This document shows, one piece after another, positions 49,536-58,830 of a DNA stretch of 64,000 nucleotides (within the stretch, counting starts at the first letter, position 1; every line of letters starts with the position of its first letter). The stretch spans positions 3,656,501-3,720,500 of the forward strand of contig NZ_CP096255.1 of assembly GCF_011516635.5 (NCBI RefSeq), in the 5' to 3' direction. Under the pieces are notes generated by a model, which saw only the letters and a list, made by a program, of their open reading frames with translations, did not search any database and was not told the origin of the DNA. This stretch comes from Bradyrhizobium barranii subsp. apii (GTDB lineage Bacteria > Pseudomonadota > Alphaproteobacteria > Rhizobiales > Xanthobacteraceae). The translations under genes and the position numbers were made by a program.

Positions 49536-52500
49536 ATGATTGCTCTGGTCCGTATTGCCCTGAGCCGACCCTACACGTTTGTCGTGCTCGCGCTTCTGCT
49601 CCTGATCATCGGGCCGCTCGCGGCCCTGCGGACGCCGACCGACATCTTCCCGGACATCCGCATCCCCGTGATCGGCGTGGTCTGGCAGTACACCGGCCTG
49701 CCGCCGGACCAGATGTCCGGCCGCATCACCACGCCGTTCCAGCGCGCGCTGACGACGACCGTCAACGACATCGAGCATATTACAGCTAACTCCTATAACG
49801 GCTTTGGCATCATCAAGATCTTCTTCCAGCCGAACGTCGACATCCGCACCGCCAACGCGCAGGTCACCGCGATCTCGCAGACGCTGCTGAAGCAGATGCC
49901 GCCGGGCGCAACGCCGCCCCTGATCCTGAACTACTCCGCCTCGACCGTGCCGATCATCCAGGTGGCGCTGTCGGGCGATGGCCTGACCGAGCAGAACCTC
50001 GCCGATATCGGCATCAATAATCTGCGCACCCCGCTGGTCACGGTGCCCGGCGCGGCGATCCCGTATCCGTTCGGTGGCAAGCAGCGCCAAATCCAGATCG
50101 ACCTCGATCCTACCGCGCTCCAGGCCCGTGGCCTGTCGGGCCAGGACGTCGCCAACGCGCTCGCAGCCCAAAACCTGATCACGCCGGTCGGCACCCAGAA
50201 GATCGGCCAGTTCGAATACAACATCCAGCTCAACAACTCGCCGCTGAAGATCGACGAGCTCGGCAATCTGCCGATCAGGACCGTCAACGGCGCGATGGTC
50301 TATGTGCGCGACGTCGCGACCGTGCGTGACGGCAATCCGCCGCAGACCAACATCGTCCACGTCGACGGCAACCGCTCGGTGCTGATGATGGTGCTGAAGG
50401 CGGGCGCGACCTCGACGCTCGATATCATCGCCGGCATCAAGCAGAAGGTTATCGACGTCAAGGACCAGCTGCCGGACGCGCTGAAGATCGGCTTCATCGG
50501 CGACCAGTCGGTGTTCGTCCGCGGTGCGATTCAAGGCGTCGCGATCGAAGGCGTGATCGCGGCGCTGCTGACCAGCGTCATGATCCTGCTGTTCCTCGGC
50601 AGCTGGCGCTCCACGGTCATCATCGCGGTCTCGATCCCGCTCTCGGTGCTCGGCGCCATCATCATGCTGTCGGCGATCGGCGAGACGCTCAACATCATGA
50701 CGCTCGGCGGCCTTGCGCTCGCGGTCGGCATCCTCGTCGACGACGCCACCGTCACCATCGAGAACATCAACTACCATCTGGAGCAGGGCAAGCCGGTCGA
50801 GCAGTCGATCCTCGACGGCGCCAACCAGATCGTGACGCCGGCTTTCGTCTCGTTGCTGTGCATCTGCATCGTGTTCGTGCCGATGTTCTTCCTCTCCGGC
50901 GTCGCGCGCTTCCTGTTCGTGCCGATGGCCGAAGCCGTGATGTTCGCGATGATCTGGTCGTTCATCCTGTCGCGCACGCTGGTGCCGACCATGGCGAACT
51001 ATCTGCTGCAGGCACACGTCCATCACGAGGGCGCGCCGCCGAAGTCGCGCAATCCGCTGGTTTGGTTCCAGCGCGGCTTCGAGAAGCGGTTCGAGCGCAT
51101 CCGCGGCGGCTACCATAATCTGCTGGGACTGGCGCTGGTGCACCGCGCGGTGTTCGTGATCGGCTTCCTCTGCGTGGTCGGCGCGTCCTTCGCGCTGGTG
51201 CCGTTCCTCGGGCGCAACTTCTTCCCGGCGGTCGATGCCGGCAATATCCTGATGCATGTCCGCACCCAGGTCGGCACCCGCGTGGAGGAGACGGCGAACC
51301 AGCTCGCCGACGTCCAGAAGGCGATCCGCAAGCTGATCCCCGGTGAAATCGAGACGCTGACCGACAACATCGGCATGCCGATCTCCGGCATCAACATGAC
51401 CTACAACAACACGGGCGTGATCGGCCCGCAGGACGGCGACATCCAGATCAAGCTGAAAGAGGGCCACAAGCCGACGGAAGAGCACGTGCGCGTGCTGCGC
51501 GAGCAGCTGCCGCGCCTGTTCCCCGGCGTCAGCTTCGCGTTCCTCCCCGCCGACATCGTCAGCCAGATCCTGAACTTCGGCGCGCCGGCGCCGATCGACC
51601 TGCAGATCCGCGGCGCCAACATCAACGCCAACTTTGCCTACGCCAACAATCTGCTGGCGAAGGTCCGCAAGATTCCGGGCGTTGCCGATGCGCGCATCCA
51701 GCAGTCGCCGAACAACCCAACCTTCAACATCGACGTCGACCGCACCCGCGCGCAATATGTCGGCCTGACCGAGCGCGACGTCACCAACAGCCTCGTGGTC
51801 AATCTCGCCGGCTCCTCGCAGGTGGCGCCGACCTACTACCTCAATCCGGACAACGGCGTGTCCTACTCGATCGTGATGCAGACGCCGCAATACCAGATCG
51901 ACTCGCTCAGCGCGCTCCAAACGCTGCCGATTACGGCGACCGGCAATTCGCAATCGCCGATCCTCGGCGGCATCGCCGACATCAAGCGCTCGACCTCGAG
52001 CGCGGTGGTGTCGCAATACGACATCCAGTCGCTGGTGCAGATCTTTGCCACGACCTCGGGCCGCGATCTCGGCGCGGTCGCCGCCGACATCCGCCAGGTG
52101 ATCGCCGACACCGCCAAGGACGTGCCGAAGGGCTCCTCCGTGGTGCTGCTCGGCCAGGTGCAGACCATGAACAGCGCCTTCACCGGTCTTCTGTTCGGCC
52201 TGCTCGGTGCCGTCGTGCTGATCTACTTCCTGATCGTCGTGAACTTCCAGTCCTGGTCCGATCCGTTCGTGATCATCACGGCGCTGCCGGCCGCGCTCGC
52301 CGGTATCGTCTGGATGCTGTTTATGACCGAGACGACGCTGTCGGTGCCGGCGCTCACCGGCGCGATCATGTGCATGGGCGTTGCCACCGCCAACAGCGTG
52401 CTGGTGATCTCCTTCGCCCGTGAGCGCTACGAGGAGCTCGGTGACCCCATCGCCGCTGCACTCGAGGCCGGGTTCGTCCGGTTCCGCCCGGTGCTGATGA

Positions 52501-52715
52501 CCGCGCTCGCCATGATCATCGGCATGGCACCGATGGCCCTGGGGCTCGGGGAGGGCGGCGAGCAGAATGCGCCGCTTGGCCGCGCCGTGATCGGCGGCCT
52601 GATCTTTGCAACTTTCGCCACCCTGATGTTTGTTCCCGTGGTGTTCAGTATGGTACACAAGAAACAAGGCGCCAAAGCCGCCGCCCCATTGGAGACTCCG
52701 CATGTCGCCCACTGA
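49536..52715 (+). CDS. RND-family efflux pump inner-membrane transporter (HAE/AcrB-MdtB type)
   Basis: The 1,059-residue protein has the AcrB-type plan with twelve membrane segments and two large periplasmic loops. TM4 shows the proton-relay acids in GGLALAVGILVDDATVTIENINYHLEQGKP, and the C-terminal half has LTGAIMCMGVATANSVLVISFARERYEELGDP and FVPVVFSMVHKK. It exports hydrophobic compounds together with a fusion protein encoded immediately downstream. The order RND then fusion protein is reversed relative to many operons, and no outer-membrane channel gene follows. The IS630 right end lies 51 bases upstream. Confidence 0.92.
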   Translation: MIALVRIALSRPYTFVVLALLLLIIGPLAALRTPTDIFPDIRIPVIGVVWQYTGLPPDQMSGRITTPFQRALTTTVNDIEHITANSYNGFGIIKIFFQPNVDIRTANAQVTAISQTLLKQMPPGATPPLILNYSASTVPIIQVALSGDGLTEQNLADIGINNLRTPLVTVPGAAIPYPFGGKQRQIQIDLDPTALQARGLSGQDVANALAAQNLITPVGTQKIGQFEYNIQLNNSPLKIDELGNLPIRTVNGAMVYVRDVATVRDGNPPQTNIVHVDGNRSVLMMVLKAGATSTLDIIAGIKQKVIDVKDQLPDALKIGFIGDQSVFVRGAIQGVAIEGVIAALLTSVMILLFLGSWRSTVIIAVSIPLSVLGAIIMLSAIGETLNIMTLGGLALAVGILVDDATVTIENINYHLEQGKPVEQSILDGANQIVTPAFVSLLCICIVFVPMFFLSGVARFLFVPMAEAVMFAMIWSFILSRTLVPTMANYLLQAHVHHEGAPPKSRNPLVWFQRGFEKRFERIRGGYHNLLGLALVHRAVFVIGFLCVVGASFALVPFLGRNFFPAVDAGNILMHVRTQVGTRVEETANQLADVQKAIRKLIPGEIETLTDNIGMPISGINMTYNNTGVIGPQDGDIQIKLKEGHKPTEEHVRVLREQLPRLFPGVSFAFLPADIVSQILNFGAPAPIDLQIRGANINANFAYANNLLAKVRKIPGVADARIQQSPNNPTFNIDVDRTRAQYVGLTERDVTNSLVVNLAGSSQVAPTYYLNPDNGVSYSIVMQTPQYQIDSLSALQTLPITATGNSQSPILGGIADIKRSTSSAVVSQYDIQSLVQIFATTSGRDLGAVAADIRQVIADTAKDVPKGSSVVLLGQVQTMNSAFTGLLFGLLGAVVLIYFLIVVNFQSWSDPFVIITALPAALAGIVWMLFMTETTLSVPALTGAIMCMGVATANSVLVISFARERYEELGDPIAAALEAGFVRFRPVLMTALAMIIGMAPMALGLGEGGEQNAPLGRAVIGGLIFATFATLMFVPVVFSMVHKKQGAKAAAPLETPHVAH

Positions 52716-53907
52716 ACCCCGCTCCCCGGTGTCGCACCGGAAACTGGGCATCTTCGGCGTGGTGGCGCTGATCGCGGCAGGCCTCGTCGTGGGTACCGGC
52801 ATTCGTGCCCGCGAGGAGCAGGGCTCCAAGCTGAAGGAATGGACCGACGATCAGGCCGTTCCCAGCGTTGCGGTGACCCTGCCGAACGCAAAATCCCTCA
52901 ACGGCACCATCGACCTGCCGGGTCGGCTCGAAGCCTATTACCGCGCGCCTATCTTCGCACGCGTCTCCGGCTATCTGAAGAGCTGGAGCGTCGACATGGG
53001 CGCGCGCGTCAAGGCGGGGCAGGTGATCGCCGAGATCGAGGCGCCCGACCTCGACCAGCAATTGCTTCAGGCCCGCGCCGACCTCGCCAGCCAGCAGGCC
53101 AGTGCCAGGCTCTCGGAAGCAACGCTCAACCGGCGCAAGACGCTGGTCGCCTCCAACTTCGTCTCCGCGCAGGAGATCGACGAGCGCACCGCCGATCTCT
53201 CCAACAAGAACGCGGCCGTCCACTCAGGCCAGGCAAATGTCGAGCGGCTTGAAGCGCTGGCCGGCTACAAGAAGATCACGGTGCCGTTCGATGGCGTGGT
53301 CACGGCGCGCGATACCGACGTCGGCGCGTTGATCAATGCAGGCGGCGGCTCCGGCCCGGCGATGTTCGTGGTCTCCGACATCACCAAGCTGCGCGTTTAC
53401 GTCAACGTTCCCCAGAACTACGTGCCTGCGATCAAGATCGGCGCCAAGGCCACCATGGTCATGCCGGAATACCCGAACCGGACATTCCAGGCGACGGTTG
53501 AGGCGTCTTCGCAGGCCGTCGACGTCGCCTCAGGAACCACCCGCATGCAGCTTCGGCTCGACAATTCCAACGGCGAGTTGATGCCCGGCGGCTATGCCAG
53601 CGTGAAGCTCAACCTTCAGCGCGACACCGCGCCGCTGAGCATTCCCGCCAGCGCCCTGATTTTCAACGGCAGCGGTCTGCGTGTTGCGACCGTCGGTCCC
53701 GACGACAAGGTGCAGTTTAAGACCGTGACCATCGCACGCGATCTCGGCAAGGAGATTGAACTCGCCTCGGGCATCGCACCCGACGACCGCGTCATCACTG
53801 CCCCGCCGGATGGTATTTCCGACGGCGACCAGGTTCGCGTCGCCGGCGGTGCCGGTGCCAAGGGCAAGCCGGCGACGGCGTCGGAGAAGCAGGCGCCGAA
53901 GGGCTAG
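52702..53907 (+). CDS. RND efflux periplasmic adaptor (membrane fusion protein, HlyD type)
   Basis: The 401-residue protein has an N-terminal membrane anchor (about residues 15-33, LGIFGVVALIAAGLVVGTGI). Lipoyl-like halves flank a coiled-coil hairpin: YYRAPIFARVSGYLKSWSVDMGARVKAGQVIAEIEAPDLDQQ and GYKKITVPFDGVVTARDTDVGALINAG. A beta-barrel and a C-terminal membrane-proximal domain follow. The start ATG overlaps the pump gene by 14 bases, and upstream in-frame codons lie inside the pump. It links the RND pump to an outer-membrane channel encoded elsewhere. Confidence 0.92.
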   Translation: MSPTEPRSPVSHRKLGIFGVVALIAAGLVVGTGIRAREEQGSKLKEWTDDQAVPSVAVTLPNAKSLNGTIDLPGRLEAYYRAPIFARVSGYLKSWSVDMGARVKAGQVIAEIEAPDLDQQLLQARADLASQQASARLSEATLNRRKTLVASNFVSAQEIDERTADLSNKNAAVHSGQANVERLEALAGYKKITVPFDGVVTARDTDVGALINAGGGSGPAMFVVSDITKLRVYVNVPQNYVPAIKIGAKATMVMPEYPNRTFQATVEASSQAVDVASGTTRMQLRLDNSNGELMPGGYASVKLNLQRDTAPLSIPASALIFNGSGLRVATVGPDDKVQFKTVTIARDLGKEIELASGIAPDDRVITAPPDGISDGDQVRVAGGAGAKGKPATASEKQAPKG

Positions 53908-53915
53908 GTTGATCT

Positions 53916-54009
53916 CGTAGGGTGGGCAAAGCGAAGCGTGCCCACCGTCTTCATGTGATTGGAAGAAGAATGGTGGGCACGGCGCAAGAGCGCCTTTGCC
54001 CACCCTACG
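53916..54009. repeat. Dispersed palindromic repeat, family B (copy 1 of 3)
   Basis: CGTAGGGTGGGCAAAGCGAAGCGTGCCCACC ... GGTGGGCACGGCGC ... CTTTGCCCACCCTACG, with a variable centre. Copies at 60529-60623 and 62667-62755 share the same arms. It lies between the convergent adaptor gene and thiolase-like gene. Confidence 0.9.
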
Positions 54010-54013
54010 AAAG

Positions 54014-55522
54014 CTACGCCACCCGCCACTCCGGCACGTCATCCGCGGCCATCGCGATCTCGCCGAGCGAACCCACCGGCGTGCTATCCATGTTGAGCAG
54101 ATGCGCCAGCGTCGCCGCGTCGCTCGCCGGAATCCGCGCCAGGGTGCGTCGATCATCTTCCGTCCGCAGCATCACCACGCCGTGCTCGACATCGCCGCCG
54201 CGGCCATAGAGCACCGTGAAACTCTCGACCTTGCCCTTGCCTGAGACCTCCGTGACGAACTCGGGCACCGCGCGCTTGTTGCGGTCGGCCTCGCCTTGCA
54301 CGCTCGTCTCCTGCGCCAGCGCCTCACGCGGCGTCTTCGACACCACCAATGCGTGGTGCTTGGTGACGAAGCCGCCCTGGCCGTAGAGCAGCCCGAGCTT
54401 GGCACCATCGCGCACACGCCGCACCATCGCGCAGGCCGCGTGCGTCATGTAGGTGTTGAGCGGCGCGCCGAAGAAGGTGAGGCCACCGGTCACGGTCGGC
54501 TGCACGTCGGCCCCGAGGCCCAGCGTCCGCCGCGCCATCTTGGGCACGCAGGGGAAGCAGCTATAGAGCTCGATCGCGTCGAATTTCTTGCCGTCGCCGC
54601 CGGCGAGATCCATCGCCGCCTTCAGCACCGCATTCTGCGGATGGCTTTCATGGAACTGATCGCGCAGGAGGTAATCGCGCGGCTCTTCGGCCGAGGCGCC
54701 GCCAAGCGGGTAGACCAGCTTGTCCTCCGCGATGCCGGCCGCGCGCGCCTTGGCGAGGCTGGTGAGCAGCAGCGCGCCGCCCATGTTGACGCTGGGGTTG
54801 GCGACCATGAGCTTGTTGTAGGGCCAGGCGATCAGCCGGTTGTCGGCCGTCGGCGTCGTGATCTCGTCCGGCGCATGGCGCCGCTTCAGCCAGGCGTTGG
54901 GATTTTCGGCGGCGGCCTCGGAGTAGCGCGACCACAGCGTGCCGGACTCTGCCATGGCTTCGCGCGGCGTCTGGCCCCAATGGGCGGAGGAGGCGGACTC
55001 ATAGAATGGATAAACGGTGACGGGACGGAACACGCCGAGCTTCACCGCCAGCGGCTTCTGGAATGCCGCTCCACGCTTGGGCTCCTCGACGTCATGGGCG
55101 AACGGCGTCCAGGGTAGCTTGACCCCGGCGCGCTCCGCCTTGGTCGCGGTCGACTGCGCCTCCGCGCCGCAGACTGCCGCCACCGTGCATTCGCCGCGCG
55201 CGATGCGCTTTGCCGCCTCGTGGAGGTAGCGGATCGGGCTCTCGCCGCCGACCGGGCCGTAATAGCAATGCGCAGGCGCAATGCCGAGCCGCTGCGCCAA
55301 AAGCTTCTCCGGATCGCGATAGCGCCAGCTCAGGAAGTTGACGACGTCGAGCGACTGCACCTCGCCAAGCAGCTTTGCGTCGGCGTCCTGTTCGGCCCGC
55401 CGTAGCGCCTGTTCGAGCAGATCCAGCGGCTCGAGGCCGTCGGTAATCTCCTTGGGTCGGTCGATGATCTCGCCGATGCCGACGATGACGGGGATGCGGT
55501 CTTCCGGGATGTTGTCAGTCAT
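54014..55522 (-). CDS. Thiolase-superfamily acetyl-CoA acetyltransferase-like protein
   Basis: The 502-residue protein belongs to the SCP2/thiolase-like family with an extra C-terminal domain. It begins IPVIVGIGEIIDRP and contains the likely nucleophile region ARGECTVAAVCGAEAQST, the FDAIELYSCFPCVPKMARRTLGL block and TVTGGLTFFGAPLNTYMTHAACAMVRRVRDG. A C-terminal beta-domain (about 410-500, VSGKGKVESFTVLYGRGGDVEHGVVMLR) is appended. It is usually annotated as acetyl-CoA acetyltransferase, but canonical thiolase activity is unproven. It is transcribed alone, opposite to the adaptor gene. Confidence 0.82.
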   Translation of the reverse strand: MTDNIPEDRIPVIVGIGEIIDRPKEITDGLEPLDLLEQALRRAEQDADAKLLGEVQSLDVVNFLSWRYRDPEKLLAQRLGIAPAHCYYGPVGGESPIRYLHEAAKRIARGECTVAAVCGAEAQSTATKAERAGVKLPWTPFAHDVEEPKRGAAFQKPLAVKLGVFRPVTVYPFYESASSAHWGQTPREAMAESGTLWSRYSEAAAENPNAWLKRRHAPDEITTPTADNRLIAWPYNKLMVANPSVNMGGALLLTSLAKARAAGIAEDKLVYPLGGASAEEPRDYLLRDQFHESHPQNAVLKAAMDLAGGDGKKFDAIELYSCFPCVPKMARRTLGLGADVQPTVTGGLTFFGAPLNTYMTHAACAMVRRVRDGAKLGLLYGQGGFVTKHHALVVSKTPREALAQETSVQGEADRNKRAVPEFVTEVSGKGKVESFTVLYGRGGDVEHGVVMLRTEDDRRTLARIPASDAATLAHLLNMDSTPVGSLGEIAMAADDVPEWRVA

Positions 55523-55549
55523 AATCTCGATTCACGATGTTAGTTGTCT

Positions 55550-55667
55550 CGTCATTGCGAGGAGCTCGCGACAAAATTGCGAAGCAATTTTGCGCTGTAG
55601 CGACGAATCAATCCAGAAATGTATCCGCGGAAGAAGTCTGGATTGCTTCGCTTCGCTCGCAATGACG
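55550..55667. repeat. Dispersed palindromic repeat, family A (copy 3 of 3, expanded centre)
   Basis: The left arm CGTCATTGCGAGGAGCTCGC and the right arm CTGGATTGCTTCGCTTCGCTCGCAATGACG match the other copies. The centre carries an extra hairpin (AAAATTGCGAAGCAATTTTG, 55574-55593), making this copy longer. It lies between two minus-strand genes. Confidence 0.85.
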
Positions 55668-55676
55668 ATGTGGATG

Positions 55677-56717
55677 CTACTCCGCCACCAGCGCATTCAT
55701 GTGCTCGACGGCCTCGGCAAATTCTTCCTTGAACTCCTGCACCACCGCGCCCGCCGACTTCACGCTGTCGATCAGGCCGACACCCTGGCCGACGAAATAG
55801 CTGACGAGGTCGCGCGCCTTGGCGTTGCCGCTCGCCGCCGCGCGGTCGATCGCGTTGAAGGCGTCGCGGCTGATGACGCTTTGCAGCGGCATCGGCAGCG
55901 CGCCGGGGCTTTCCGGCGCGCGGTCCCAGGCATCGGTCCAGACCGAGCGGAGCTGGCGTGCCGGCTTGCCGGTGCGCCCCTTCGAACGGATCGCGTCGCG
56001 CGAGGACGCCGCGATCATCTTCTCGCGGAAGATCTCCGTGGTCTCGGCCTCGACGGTGGCGAGCCACACCGAACCGGTCCAGGCGCCAGCCGCGCCCATC
56101 GCCATGCAGGCGGCCATCTGCCGTCCCGTCATGATGCCGCCGGCCTCGGTGCCCTGCACCACGAGAATGTCGACGCCGGCCGCGACCTGGCGCAACGCAT
56201 GCTCCTTGGCGCCGACGAGGGCGGCAACCGGCACGCCGTGCTTCCTGCCCATCTCGATCATCGCCTTCGGCGGCACGCCCAGCGCGTTGGCGATCAATCG
56301 GATCGGATGGTTGAAGGAGACTTCGAGCAGCTGAAGTGCGGTCTTCGCGTCGAACGGTTGCGGCTGGTTGTCGGCCACATCACTTGTCGTCAACTCGATG
56401 TCGTACTTCATCAGGAGGTCGCGCGTGTAGGCGCGGTGCTCCTGCGGCACGCGCGCCTCCAGGCTCTTCCAGGTGACGTCCTTCTCGCCTGCGGTCGAGA
56501 TGTTTTCGGGGATCAGCACGTCGATGCCGTAGGGCTTGCCGTCGACGTGCTCGTCGATCCATTTCAGCTCGCGTTCGAGCGTGTCGGGCGTGTGCACGGT
56601 GGCGCCCAACACGCCAAAGCCGCCGGCGCGGCTGACGGCGGCAACGACGTCGCGGCAATGGCTGAATGCGAGCAGCGGGAACTCGATGCCCAGCATGTCG
56701 CAGATCGGCGATTTCAT
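55677..56717 (-). CDS. Nitronate monooxygenase / NAD(P)H-dependent flavin oxidoreductase family protein
   Basis: The 346-residue protein fits the nitronate monooxygenase (2-nitropropane dioxygenase-like) TIM barrel family. It begins with ICDMLGIEFPLLAFSHCRDVVAAVSRAGGFGVLGATVHTPDTLERELKWID and contains VPVAALVGAKEHALRQVAAGVDILVVQGTEAGGIMTGRQMAACMAMGAAGAWTGSVWLAT, the FMN-phosphate-binding region. Many such genes are only loosely linked to nitronates and may act on enoyl compounds. It is the single gene before the BVMO gene and is divergent from it. Confidence 0.85.
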   Translation of the reverse strand: MKSPICDMLGIEFPLLAFSHCRDVVAAVSRAGGFGVLGATVHTPDTLERELKWIDEHVDGKPYGIDVLIPENISTAGEKDVTWKSLEARVPQEHRAYTRDLLMKYDIELTTSDVADNQPQPFDAKTALQLLEVSFNHPIRLIANALGVPPKAMIEMGRKHGVPVAALVGAKEHALRQVAAGVDILVVQGTEAGGIMTGRQMAACMAMGAAGAWTGSVWLATVEAETTEIFREKMIAASSRDAIRSKGRTGKPARQLRSVWTDAWDRAPESPGALPMPLQSVISRDAFNAIDRAAASGNAKARDLVSYFVGQGVGLIDSVKSAGAVVQEFKEEFAEAVEHMNALVAE

Positions 56718-56972
56718 GGCTCTCTCCCGGCAGCCGTCGCGTTGCTGTTGTTGCTTTGCTTGAGCGAAGGCGCTTCGAAGCTAGCTCATCGTCGCCAGCG
56801 ATGCCAATCCGGATTTGGCCGCGCATCTTGCGTGCAGACGCCACGCGGCGGATGAGCCATTCCGCTGCACAAAATAAACAGGCCAGAGCCCGCCGATTTG
56901 TCTCTTGCGCTTTTGTGAGTCTGTGAGAATGCTGGCGCAAACAAAGAGAAAACAGCGAGGGAGCGCCAACCG

Positions 56973-58646
56973 ATGTCGTCAGCGCAAGCGAGTCCGGCCC
57001 GAACCGTGAAGGCCCAAGCCTTGAAAGCTTACGACGTGGTCGTCGTCGGCGCGGGCTTTGCCGGCATGTACATGCTGCACCGCCTGCGCGGTCTTGGCTT
57101 CTCGGCGCGCGTCTATGAGCAGGGCGGTGGCGTCGGCGGCACCTGGTACTGGAATCGCTATCCCGGCGCGCGCTGCGATGTCGAGAGCATGCAGTATTCC
57201 TACTCGTTCTCGGAAGAGCTTCAGCAGGAGTGGGACTGGAGCGAGCGCTACGCGCCGCAGCCGGAGATCCTGAACTACGCCAACCACGTTGCCGATCGTT
57301 TTGATCTTCGCCGTGACATCCAGTTCGACACCCGCGTCGCGCGCGCGGCGTTCGACGCGCGCACGAAGTGCTGGTCGGTGACGACGTCGGACGGCCAGAC
57401 GGTCGAGGCGCAGTTCATCGTGCTCGCGACCGGCTGCCTCTCGAACGCGCGCAAGCCTGACATCAAGGGCCTTGAGAGCTTCAAGGGACCGGTCTACCAC
57501 ACCGGCAACTGGCCGCATGAAGACGTCGACTTCACGGGCTTGCGCGTCGGCCTGATCGGGACGGGATCGTCTGGCATCCAATCGACGCCCGTCATCGCCG
57601 AACAAGCAAGACATCTCACCGTGTTTCAGCGCACGGCGAATTTTTCGATTCCTGCGCGCAACGCCGCGCTGACCGACGAAGAACGCGACAACTTCCGCAA
57701 GACCTATCCGGAGATCCGCCGTTTCGCCCGCGAAGTCGCACGCAACGGCATTTTCGCCGAGCAACCCGATCGCGGCGCACTCGACGACAGCGATGAGACC
57801 AGGAATGGCAAATATTCGGCGCGCTGGGAGCGCGGCGGGCTCACCTTCATGTATGTCTACAACAATCTCGGCCTGGAGCGATCCGCGAACGATACCGCGG
57901 CGAACTTCGTGCGCGGCAAGATCGCCGAGATCGTGAAGGACCCCGAAACCGCGAAGCTGTTGCAGCCGAACAGCCATCCGATCGGCACCAAGCGCATCTG
58001 CATCGATACGGATTATTTCGCGACCTTCAACCGGCCGAACGTCTCGCTGGTCGACATCAAGACCAATCCGATCAAGGAGATCACCGCGAATGCCGTGCGT
58101 GTCGCAGGCAAGGACCACGAGGTCGGCGCGCTGGTGATGGCGACGGGCTTCGATGCCATGACCGGCTCGGTCGCGAAGATCGACATCAGTGGCCCGGGCG
58201 GACGGACGCTGAACGAAAAGTGGGCGGAAGGCCCGAAGACCTATCTCGGGCTGATGAGCGCGGGCTTTCCGAACCTCTTCATCATCACCGGCCCCGGCAG
58301 TCCGTCGGTGCTCTCGAACATGATCGTCTCGATCGAGCAGCATGTCGACTGGATCGCCGATTGCCTCGTTCACATGCGCAGGCAGGATGTTGCCACCATG
58401 GAGGCAAGCGGGGAGGCCGAGGACAAGTGGGTCGCCCATGTCAACGAGGTCGCCCACGGAACGCTCTATCCGCAGGCCAATTCCTGGTACATGGGCGCCA
58501 ACATTCCCGGCAAGCCGCGCATCTTCATGCCCTATATCGGCGGCGTCGGCGTCTACCGCCGGATCTGCGACGAGGTCGCGGCGAAGGGATATGAGGGGTT
58601 TTTGCTGGGGCGGGCCGAGCGGGGGCTGACGGCGGCCGCGTCCTGA
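56973..58646 (+). CDS. Flavin-containing monooxygenase, Baeyer-Villiger type
   Basis: The 557-residue protein has the FAD motif VVVVGAGFAGMYMLHRLRGLGF and the GGGVGGTWYWNRYPGARCDVES block. The Baeyer-Villiger fingerprint FKGPVYHTGNWPH is present (FxGxxxHxxxWP), as is a second dinucleotide motif VGLIGTGSSGIQ for NADPH. It would insert oxygen next to a carbonyl of a cyclic or linear ketone, giving a lactone or ester. It is a single gene, divergent from the nitronate monooxygenase-like gene. The in-frame extension upstream of MSSAQAS is not used because that start has a GAGGGAGC ribosome site. Confidence 0.92.
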   Translation: MSSAQASPARTVKAQALKAYDVVVVGAGFAGMYMLHRLRGLGFSARVYEQGGGVGGTWYWNRYPGARCDVESMQYSYSFSEELQQEWDWSERYAPQPEILNYANHVADRFDLRRDIQFDTRVARAAFDARTKCWSVTTSDGQTVEAQFIVLATGCLSNARKPDIKGLESFKGPVYHTGNWPHEDVDFTGLRVGLIGTGSSGIQSTPVIAEQARHLTVFQRTANFSIPARNAALTDEERDNFRKTYPEIRRFAREVARNGIFAEQPDRGALDDSDETRNGKYSARWERGGLTFMYVYNNLGLERSANDTAANFVRGKIAEIVKDPETAKLLQPNSHPIGTKRICIDTDYFATFNRPNVSLVDIKTNPIKEITANAVRVAGKDHEVGALVMATGFDAMTGSVAKIDISGPGGRTLNEKWAEGPKTYLGLMSAGFPNLFIITGPGSPSVLSNMIVSIEQHVDWIADCLVHMRRQDVATMEASGEAEDKWVAHVNEVAHGTLYPQANSWYMGANIPGKPRIFMPYIGGVGVYRRICDEVAAKGYEGFLLGRAERGLTAAAS

Positions 58647-58830
58647 ACCTGGCTCTTTGCGATCGTAATTCCCGGGCGGCGCGGAGCGTTGGGCCCGGAA
58701 CGACGGCGGGGAAGTGGCCTGCCATGACGAAACGTCGAGTTGCCCCGCCCGGCAATGCATTTCTGCGCCCTTGCCATCGGCCATTCGCGGGCTAATTAAT
58801 GCAGGCGCATCTTTTCGCCGGAGCCCCCGC

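Noticed and set aside
49407..52829. Very long open frame (over 1,000 codons) on the minus strand opposite the RND pump
   Set aside because: It lies exactly antisense to the RND gene with strongly biased, low-complexity composition (His, Asp, Arg, Ala). High third-position GC keeps the antisense frame open; no family motif is visible.
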